A stretch of 10,248 nt of DNA, taken from NCBI GenBank assembly GCA_003024985.2, contig PXIH01S0046576.1. One strand, given 5' to 3'. Position 1 is the first letter of the stretch. Each line of letters starts with the position of its first letter. The notes below the pieces were generated by a model. It did no database searches. It was not told the origin of the DNA and worked only from the letters and a program-made list of their open reading frames with translations. The translations under genes and the position numbers were made by a program. This document shows positions 1-6,442 of this stretch, in pieces. Origin of the DNA: Euperipatoides rowelli (lineage: Eukaryota > Onychophora > Udeonychophora > Euonychophora > Peripatopsidae).

Positions 1-520
1 TTTTTAAAACTTTTGAACTGGGAAAAAATTAATTTGATTGGAAGTATTAATTTAGCTATATTAAATAAACACTATAATAATATTTAAGTTTGACTTCCTC
101 AAAACTATGTTTTAGTTAGTCAAAATTTTCCTTCCCCAAAACTTTTCTTTGATATTTTTTTTTTTGTTCTCTAACCGCCTCCATGTGAATGAGCGCTTAG
201 CGAGTCTTATATTTTTATTCCTGAAAATTAAAATGTTTGCTGTTATATAATTTAGATATGGGGATAATCTAATCATTCTTAAACTAAATACATGTTTAAT
301 TTAAATTAAAGATATTTAGTGTATTGTAGAGTAGGAGATCTATAAATATTTAAATCTACTGCTATAGGTACAGTCATTCCTCTCAGTGTTAATGCTCAGA
401 CTCCAAAAAGACATTGCCATGGCAACAAGAACTTCTATCTTAGTAAAAATATTTAAACAACGAGTGGATCAGTCTTATTGCAAATTAATAGTAGGGTTAA
501 ATTGAAACTATGTACGGTAT
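1..520. other. AT-rich non-coding DNA, no gene seen
   Basis: No open frame of useful length and no RNA gene or recognisable repeat is visible. The stretch is rich in A/T runs, with a small patch of higher G+C near 171-205. I infer intergenic or intronic DNA. Confidence 0.6.
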
Positions 521-585
521 CAAAATAAATCTGCAGTACATTAAAATAAATAAATCTGTAGTACATTAAAATAAATAAATACATT
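521..585. repeat. short tandem repeat, 25-bp unit, about 2.7 copies
   Basis: Three adjoining copies can be read: 521-542, 543-567 and 568-585. Each begins with AAAATAAAT or AAAATAAATAAAT and ends in ACATT. Copies 1 and 2 share the middle CTGYAGTACATT, and copy 3 lacks the CTG-AGT part. The differences (C/T at one site, loss of one AAAT in copy 1) suggest a local duplication that has since drifted. No function is implied. Confidence 0.8.
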
Positions 586-1116
586 CGTAATGACGGTACT
601 CATTGAGGGGTTTAAAAATATACTGTGTGTAACGGTCTTTATTAATCAAAATATTTATAATTTAATCGGTATTTTAAGGTTCTACCATGACTAAATTGAG
701 AACGCTGACTCTGAATATTTAATCAGTTATGAGCTATGAGTTCATATTATATTACAGTATTAAAAAATTAATTTAGCCACTTATGTTATTTGTAGTAGCC
801 TATATCGGCATTTTGTAATAAATAATAACCATATTTAATAAGTTAGGAGTTTGTAATTTTATAAAATATCTATTAAATAATTATATTAACCATCCTATTC
901 AATTTCAATGTGATTGGATTATTTTATAAAAATTTTGAATTTAGTGGAACCCCTAGCTTCCACCCCTTTTAAGATATTGACTTGTTCTTGCCTATTCATA
1001 TTTCACATAATAATGAGATATCCATTTTGAATAAATTATAAACTTATAAAATTTTCATGAAAAAAATTTTTTAAAAAAATTTATCTAAGTTTTTCACGCA
1101 CATTTCTGTGCTCTTC
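586..1116. other. AT-rich non-coding DNA, no gene seen
   Basis: This spacer holds only AT-rich sequence, including a T/A-tract cluster around 1058-1085. No open frame, RNA gene or repeat family was recognised before the repeat block that follows. Confidence 0.55.
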
Positions 1117-1156
1117 TGGTCCACCATCTTGGATTTTGCATTATGAATAATGTGGT

Positions 1157-1296
1157 CCAGAACCTAAAATGGAAGTCGGCCATCTTGAATTACATCACTT
1201 TCTGGTCCAGAACCTAAAAGACTAAACCAGGAACCCGAAGTGGGAGGAGCCTCAACCAGAAGTGCCGGTTAATCGAGAGTGAGCCAGAACCTAAAA
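1157..1296 (+). repeat. CCAGAACCTAAAA module, three exact copies
   Basis: The 13-mer CCAGAACCTAAAA recurs exactly at 1157-1169, 1207-1219 and 1284-1296. The first two are preceded by GGT, as is the truncated form GGTCCACCATC at 1119. This is the left-hand module of the repeat family and is absent from the units after 1300. Confidence 0.85.
1171..1187 (+). repeat. core module copy 1: GGAAGTCGGCCATCTTG
   Basis: GGAAGT at 1171 and CCATCTTG at 1180 are joined by CGG. The downstream GGATT is altered to AATTA. The ETS-like half is TGGAAGT rather than CCGGAAGT. Confidence 0.8.
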
Positions 1297-1312
1297 CACT
1301 AAAACAGAAACC

Positions 1313-1330
1313 GGAAGTCAACCATCTTGG
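1313..1330 (+). repeat. core module copy 2, with full ACCGGAAGT
   Basis: ACCGGAAGT begins at 1310, followed by CAA and CCATCTTGG at 1322-1330, running on into ATTTTGG. The ETS-like consensus is intact, including its CpG. Confidence 0.8.
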
Positions 1331-1448
1331 ATTTTGGGTGACCTAAAAACAACACTTGACCTAAATGCAACAGGAACCGGAAGTCACTCATTTGAAATTG
1401 TCACTTCCAGTCATAAAAACCCCTTAAACCTAGAAAAAAAATAGGACT

Positions 1449-1466
1449 GGAAGTCGGCCATCTTGG
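1449..1466 (+). repeat. core module copy 3: GGAAGTCGGCCATCTTGG
   Basis: GGAAGT at 1449 and CCATCTTGG at 1458 are joined by CGG. The ETS-like flank reads ACTGGAAGT. Downstream GCATTATGGAT resembles GCATTATGAAT after the first CCATCTTGG at 1138-1148, which supports common descent of these units. Confidence 0.8.
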
Positions 1467-1564
1467 ATTTCCCAATGCATTATGGATTATATATTACCCA
1501 TAATACATCATAATATGATATCATTTCCAGTAAAATGCCCTTAAACTTATTAAAAACAGTAACC

Positions 1565-1582
1565 GGAAGTCAGCCATCTTGG
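1565..1582 (+). repeat. core module copy 4, with full ACCGGAAGT
   Basis: ACCGGAAGT begins at 1562, followed by CAG and CCATCTTGG at 1574-1582, then ATTTT. The DR1-like TGACCTTTGACCT follows 15 bp later. Confidence 0.8.
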
Positions 1583-1596
1583 ATTTTAACCTGAAG

Positions 1597-1609
1597 TGAC
1601 CTTTGACCT
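1597..1609 (-). promoter_or_regulatory. perfect DR1-type direct repeat, TGACCTTTGACCT
   Basis: On the minus strand this reads AGGTCAAAGGTCA: two identical AGGTCA half-sites with a 1-bp spacer. That is the classical DR1 arrangement bound by HNF4-, RXR/PPAR- and COUP-TF-type nuclear receptors. The sister unit has only separated half-sites, GTGACCTAA near 1339 and TTGACCTAA near 1358. The match is exact, but with no gene nearby its function is only a possibility. Confidence 0.35.
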
Positions 1610-1643
1610 AGATCGAAAACGATGCAAACTGGAACGGGAAGTG

Positions 1644-3632
1644 GTTCAGAACTGCTCAATTACACCTACTCCAGTACAACAAACCATTATTTTATCATAT
1701 TTTGTTATATTAGTTCACTTGTGCAGGGAATAAGTTGTGTTGTATAGTACATTTTGTTTAGGTTCATAATGTGGCCTTTACTATTTTATAGTAGGCTAAA
1801 TATCGTATTAGCGTGGCTTAATCAACACAGATCGTAAACAATGTGCAAAGCATTCAACTCTCCTTGCACATGTGTATTAATGCTGATTTATTCATACTGT
1901 TTGTTTTACATGTAAGCTATAAGTGCATTCTTTCAAATAAAAGAATGTTACATGTATGCAAATATTTATTGACAGGATATATTAAGCCTAGGAAGAACAA
2001 AAACCACTTCTGAGTTATTTTAAAATCATTAATAATTTAAAGGAATATGAACTCTCCTCAAAGGGTAATTTCCCATTTCTACTAATAACAACATCTGAAC
2101 ATATTAAAATGACATCATCCTATGAGTAAAGTAAAATACTCTGGAACCTGTCTATCTGTTCCCTATACAATCTCATTCCTTTTGAGATATTTGGATCAAA
2201 GCTGGAAAATTGGCTTACTTTGACCCTATTAGTAAAATAGAACACACAGAAACCATTGTCTGACATTTATAGCTAGAGTTATCATATTTTGTGTATTGTA
2301 TATAGAAATTTACATTTTCAAAGCAATATATTTTTTTTAAAAAAAAATGTTGGATTTACCTGAAAAAGAAGTTTTTTTTTAAAGCAGCTATTATCTAAAT
2401 TAGCTGCTAGCTGTTTGTTATTGATTTCTTACCTATCCTTCATTTTCTCCTGAGGTTGGATGTTGGTTGAAAATGAAAATAAAGTTTCTAATTTAGTAAA
2501 TGTTAAAAATTTAATCATTCGAGATAATTAAGTGCCTGAAAGAACTCATTCAATAATGATGCTCCAATAAAAAAATTGACCTGTTTGGGCTTTTGGAGAA
2601 ATTAATTTTGTAAATTTTCATTTAATATGTTCCATTAAAAGCATTAGATATTAAGCAACAATAGGGTTAATATTGCTCAATGACAAAGTAGCCTACATTA
2701 AATGGATTAATTTAATTATTGCATTTAGTATATTTATTAGCCCTTTGTAATTCAATTTTAGGTAGTCTAGTTTAATTTATATAAAAAATGAATTTATGAA
2801 TGAGTTATTGCAAATACTTTATAAATATTTCATTCAAGTATCATTATTTTATTTGTAATGATTTGTAATGTCAATGCATCAACAAAGGTCTATTATGACG
2901 GAGCAGTTCATGAGATTAAACATTATTGCATATTATAATTAATTGAATTGCTATTGGTGCAAAAAGATAATAAATTTATATTTTCAATATTTAATTTTTT
3001 TTTAAAAATAAAAGCTAGCCTAGAATTTTAATTATTCCTTTTCAATAAAAATTTTTAAAATTGACTTGTCCATCATTATATAACTTCATTTATTTTTGAT
3101 GAGGTTATATGCTAGATATTTAACAGGTAATTATAATATTTATTAAAGGCAGTCAGTGAGAGAGGGTTAAAGAGGACATTTTTTATTTATATTAATCCTG
3201 AATCAGTGAATACTTAGACTTTTCTTTTAAATTTTTAAAATTGCACAATTTGGTTGTTTTGATGCATTAATGTTAATGGTGTAGGCATTAATGGCTACTG
3301 ATGTGGCCAAGTAATTAATTTATTTCAAAATTTAAAATCAAAAAAATGTTTAAATAATTACAGACATTAAACACTAAGAAGCAATAAAAATGAGATACGT
3401 GAACATCCCCACTTCCAGTGATAATTAGATAAAATTTTGTGAAATATGAAAGTCTATATTGAATCTGTTAATAATAGGCTAGTAATTGATTATAGATCTA
3501 CATTAAAAAATCTGATAAGAACTCGAGATTGTTCCAAATAGAAAAAAAAAAAAATTAGTAAACACCTATCTAAATATGCTTCAATTGAAAAATTAGAAAA
3601 ATATAAGTTTAGTATGTGGATAGCGCTCAACA
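1644..3632. other. AT-rich non-coding DNA, no gene seen
   Basis: Nearly 2 kb with stops in all frames at short intervals and many A/T tracts, including an exact T8A9 run at 2331-2347 and T9A5 near 2995-3008. Apart from the small hairpin at 1926-1947, I see no gene, RNA or mobile element. It may be intergenic or intronic. Confidence 0.6.
1906..1956. repeat. hairpin flanked by two TTACATGTA words
   Basis: An 8-bp perfect stem, CATTCTTT (1926-1933) and AAAGAATG (1940-1947), encloses a 6-base loop. It is bracketed by TTACATGTA at 1906-1914 and 1948-1956; the TACATGTA inside is itself a palindrome. The symmetry is seen directly. In DNA this AT-rich a short stem can arise by chance. Confidence 0.45.
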
Positions 3633-3899
3633 TTGGACCAGCTTGAAATAAATTTTGGTGAATCTAACTCTAAGGACCCAGGTATGAAAAATTATCATGT
3701 CAAACAAGATTTGATAAAGGACAACAGAAAATTTATTTTTCACATTGTAACGATCACATTCCATAATACTTTGAAATTTCAGACTTCTAACTTTACCATA
3801 AGTAGAAATATAATCTTACAAAGATTTGAAAGAAAATACATGAACAAAAGTAAGATAAATAAAGATATAAAAAGCCACATCAAAGACTGTAAACTCTAA
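3624..3899 (+). other. stop-free run of about 91 codons, probably not a gene
   Basis: The frame opens after TAG at 3621-3623 and closes at TAA 3897-3899. The only early start is TTG at 3633; the first ATG is at 3684. The product is Lys/Asn/Ile-rich, as expected of AT-rich DNA read as codons, with no signal peptide, membrane segment or motif I recognise. A loose resemblance of the C-terminal part (INKDIKSHIKD) to late reverse-transcriptase segments is too weak to use. A rough estimate, assuming about 74% AT, is that one such run in a window of this size is not surprising. Confidence 0.2.
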
Positions 3900-4328
3900 G
3901 CTATTTTAAAATAATTTGTTATGGTTTTTTTATTGATATGCTTGTTCTGTTGTACATATTAAATATGCTATTATGTTTTAGATTAAAGCCAAATATGTTT
4001 AACTTTTTAAAGGAGTTGTATTAATATTTTGGTCGATTGAAAATTTTATTTAAACATTTTAAAAAATACTTTTCTGTTTTGTTTATTGTACTTAGATTTG
4101 AACACTAAAAACCTGAATCAAAAGTAGAAAAAAAAAAAACATGGAAAACCAAACAAAAAAATGAATTAATTTTGATTTGGCTCGCTGACCAAAAACATTA
4201 TTAAAAACCCTATTCTGATGAATTTTTTAATTGTAGAAGTAGCCTATAATGTTATTCCCTTCTTTTTTAATACCTTATTGGGGTATTTACTATGTCCGTT
4301 ATCCCACACGACAACAGCCATCATACCC
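3900..4328. other. AT-rich non-coding DNA left of the transposon
   Basis: No gene is seen. The stretch is T-rich around 3900-4090 and A-rich around 4120-4160. The outer edge of the downstream transposon could lie somewhat inside its right end: GCCAT at 4317-4321 has a possible partner beyond the other end, but I could not fix a boundary or a TA target duplication. Confidence 0.5.
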
Positions 4329-4444
4329 TAATATTATACATGGTGTTCATAATTTATTCACCCGATTAAAAACTCAATGCAGAAAAAAACTATAGAGCAA
4401 TGAAAAACTATTAACTACAAATTGGTTAACTCAAAAAAAATTTT
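4329..4444 (+). repeat. left terminal inverted repeat of the mariner-like element
   Basis: This matches the reverse complement of 4901-4998. Aligned blocks, from the outside in, are: TAATATTAT (4329-4337) against AAATATTAT; TTCATAATTTATTCAC (4346-4361) exact; AAACTCAA (4370-4377) exact; CAGAAAAAAACTAT (4380-4393) exact; and TAAC...GTTAACTC (4412-4432) with about five mismatches. The left copy carries 18 extra bases at 4394-4411, ending in a second AAAAACTAT, which looks like a local duplication absent from the right copy. Confidence 0.85.
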
Positions 4445-4502
4445 CATGCACTTGTATACAATGTTATATGCATTCCTAATGTCTGTTTTTCTTCAAACCA
4501 AC

Positions 4503-4874
4503 AATCAACTCAAACACCTATTGCATATTCTTCAATTCTTCTCTGTTCTGCAACTGGAACACTTGTAGCTGAACATTTATTTCCAGCAGGACAAGGGCCT
4601 TCTCACACTGGGGCTTATAAATGCAGAATTTCCTCTATGAGAAATTCCTGAATCATTAGATCAATCAAGTCGGACCTATTGCATGATCACCAGAAACCAC
4701 TCCTTGTGATTTAGTATCTGTTGAGCTGCATAAAAGATTAAGCGTATAAAAACATATAACTAGCGTAGAGGAATTATGGGACATGATTTTCCAGGCTTTG
4801 AATGCAGCAGTATCAGAGGAGATGTTAAACAACATTTGGAGAGTACAAAAGGAGCACATGTGAAAGTTTACTAG
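4503..4874 (+). pseudogene. transposase C-terminal fragment, Tc1/mariner superfamily (DDE), degenerate
   Basis: Once the DNA-cutting enzyme of the element. Four frame segments read on from each other. Positions 4518-4592 give LLHILQFF...LNIYFQQD, where the last Asp corresponds to the second catalytic Asp, with one stop at 4566. Positions 4595-4627 give GPSHTGAYKCR, the region after QQDGAPPH. Positions 4627-4845 give NFLYEKFLNH, a stop, INQVGPIA, a stop, SPETTPCDL, and then SVEELWDMIFQALNAAV and SEEMLNNIWRV. Positions 4848-4871 give KGAHVKVY, ending at TAG 4872-4874. The family normally reads GPI-W-PRSPDLTP-DFF, then an EEL...I helix, EML...W and a terminal G-H motif; all are recognisable in order. 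The stops at 4657 (TAG) and 4684 (TGA) fall where the family has Trp, so each is one transition away from TGG. The SPDL motif with the last catalytic Asp is reduced to SPET, apparently after loss of three codons. Some residues between NIWRV and KGAHV are also lost. The N-terminal half is absent. I am confident of the superfamily but not of the exact clade. Confidence 0.88.
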
Positions 4875-4900
4875 TCACGATCCCAAATGTTTGTAAAAAA

Positions 4901-4998
4901 AAAAAAAACTTTTCGAGTTAACAAATTATCCGTTAATAGTTTTTTTCTGTTTTGAGTTTCTTTTAGTGAATAAATTATGAATAACTTTGATAATATTT
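4901..4998 (-). repeat. right terminal inverted repeat of the mariner-like element
   Basis: This is the reverse-complement partner of 4329-4444. GAGTTAAC (4915-4922), GTTAATAG (4932-4939), the pyrimidine tract with CTGTTTTGAGTTT (4947-4959), GTGAATAAATTATGAA (4966-4981) and ATAATATTT (4990-4998) pair in order with the left copy. The inner edge runs into an A14 tract at 4895-4908. The pairing fades beyond 4998, although TATGGC near 5015 could mark a further partner of GCCAT at 4317 after an indel. Confidence 0.85.
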
Positions 4999-6425
4999 GT
5001 TATTTTATCTAATTTATGGCAATTAAAATGTTTATGAAATATATTTAATTTTGTAGTTTTGAAATGCTTATTTTATTTTTTTATTTTATGTTATAAATAA
5101 GGAATATTTAAATGCCACCTTACATTCAAGTTAACCCTATTAGAAATAGCATTTCTATAGTTCTAAGAACGGAGGACAAAACGGTCAATTATTATTAACA
5201 TTATGGCTTTGTTACTAATAAAACGAGTAATTAAATCATTCTGTTTTAACATACAATTAAATTATGTAAATGACTAAGCAATTGGACAATTTGGACATAG
5301 GCACACACTGTAAACATTCAAAAATTGAAATTGTCCTAGCAAGCACATAGGCCTATATACAGTATGTCATTACACATTTCTAGAAAATGGAAAAATGTCC
5401 TAACAAAAGAACACTAATTCAAAATAATACCCTAGTTTTCCACCCCCTACCCCCCCAAAAAAAAAATATTGCCAAAAACAAAACAAATACTAATTATATA
5501 ATAAAAAATTACAAAATAAAAATGCTAATTTTATTTAAAAAAATATCAGTCTCCATCTTTCTTTAAATATAAAGTATAATACTCTTATATAATGTATAGT
5601 AGTACATTACCTATAAACTAGTAATGAACCTCAACTCTAAAACTAAATTTTTCCACAAAACAAAATATATTAAAAAAAAAAAGCAAAATGGACTCTGTAC
5701 AAGCAGTAGTAGTAGGGCACCCTACTTTCTAACTATCCCAATTACATTTACACTTCCCCAATAAAACTGCCCAACAAGAAAAATATATACCTCTACCCTA
5801 AAAGACAATTAATTTTGATGAAAATTCATGCAACAATTAAGGCCAAGGTCATTAAAAAAAAAGGTTTACTTGATTTTAAATAAAATGCAATCAATATTTA
5901 TTACTATTTAGGATTTTTTTTAAAAAAAAACAACTAAATATTGGAGTTTTTTAATAAATTGGTATTTAGCATTTTAATATTATGAATTTAGAAAACATTT
6001 AATCCTCTTTTAGTTTGCAATATGACACAATAAACTTATTAAAGTTATTATCTAGCTAATAACCTTTTTTTTTTAAAAGCAATATTTCTACAAATTGAAC
6101 TATAATTCAATATATGTCCTTTATATAAGCTGCAATGTACTCTTTGTAATTTAAAGCAAAAAAAAAAAAAAGGCTAATGATGTAATGCCTTGTATAGTAA
6201 ACCTTTATCATTTAAGTAGCCTATAGTGTACTCTGGAATTCGTTACTTAATTAGCAGCTAGTCTGCTGAAAGTTGCGTAAAAATTATATATAAAGTTAAT
6301 TTGACTACTGTATTATATTGCATTAGTGTTGGGGCATAGTTATTTATGATATAGTAGAATTTAGGGTTCAGATTGGAATGAAGGTTAGGACTACAAATAA
6401 AAAACTGTCTGAGCAATTGTAGTCA
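4999..6425. other. A-rich non-coding DNA, no gene seen
   Basis: Among the most AT-rich parts of the window: the line 5461-5520 has about 7 G/C in 60. Between about 5240 and 5830 the plus strand is strongly A-biased, with C more common than G. It contains a C-run block (5440-5456) directly followed by A10, and an exact T8A9 tract at 5914-5930 identical in form to the one at 2331-2347. No gene or RNA was recognised. Confidence 0.6.
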
Positions 6426-6442
6426 TATGACTTGAAGTCATA
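6426..6442. repeat. 17-bp palindrome TATGACTTGAAGTCATA
   Basis: A perfect inverted repeat: TATGACTT and AAGTCATA around a single central G. It would suit a symmetrical protein dimer, but no adjacent promoter or gene was found to give it a role. Chance is possible. Confidence 0.4.

Larger units (their letters stand above)
1117..1643 (+). repeat. block of diverged interspersed/tandem repeat units with GGAAGT-CCATCTTG core
   Basis: About five diverged units lie in the same orientation. CCATCTTG occurs at 1124, 1180, 1322, 1458 and 1574, so spacing is 56, 142, 136 and 116 bp. In the last four, GGAAGT begins exactly 9 bp upstream (1171, 1313, 1449, 1565), and four of the five read on into GGATTT. 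CCAGAACCTAAAA occurs at 1157-1169, 1207-1219 and 1284-1296. The stretches 1401-1466 and 1521-1582 match through TCAYTTCCAGT, CCCTTAAACYTA and the core. The stretches 1311-1385 and 1563-1643 match through the core, TGACCTA and ATGCAACWGGAACSGGAAGT. ACCGGAAGT is present three times (1310, 1376, 1562), the textbook ETS-factor site. CCATCTT fits the YY1 core. The repetition is seen directly. Whether it is a satellite, a transposon fragment or a regulatory array is not decided. Confidence 0.85.
4329..4998 (+). mobile_element. internally deleted Tc1/mariner-superfamily element (fossil, non-autonomous)
   Basis: Diverged terminal inverted repeats of about 100 bp enclose the remains of a DDE transposase. 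The left repeat (4329-4444) is followed almost directly by the middle of the transposase, so the part holding the N-terminal DNA-binding domain and first catalytic Asp is missing. The fossil ends at 4874, only 27 bp before the right repeat, as usual in this superfamily. Long inverted repeats are known in some Tc1/mariner groups. The transposase has three internal stops between 4657 and 4749, another at 4566, and at least three frame changes, so the copy is dead. If related copies share this internal deletion, it would be a MITE-like family that relied on a transposase made elsewhere. The outer limits are minimum estimates. Confidence 0.85.

Noticed and set aside
1117-1643. CRISPR-like array
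   Set aside because: Units vary in length and diverge along their whole length, with no uniform repeats and unique spacers. The DNA also looks eukaryotic.
3633-3899. 88-codon forward open frame
   Set aside because: It starts at TTG rather than ATG, is rich in Lys, Asn and Ile as AT-rich DNA would give by chance, and shows no recognisable motif. Listed only as a non-gene open run.
4329-4444. Exact outer ends and TA target duplication of the transposon
   Set aside because: The inverted-repeat match fades gradually and several TA pairs are possible, so no boundary was claimed beyond the aligned blocks.
4665-4859. 64-codon minus-strand open frame
   Set aside because: It lies antisense to the transposase fossil, whose plus-strand motifs match a known family. 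The minus-strand product resembles nothing.
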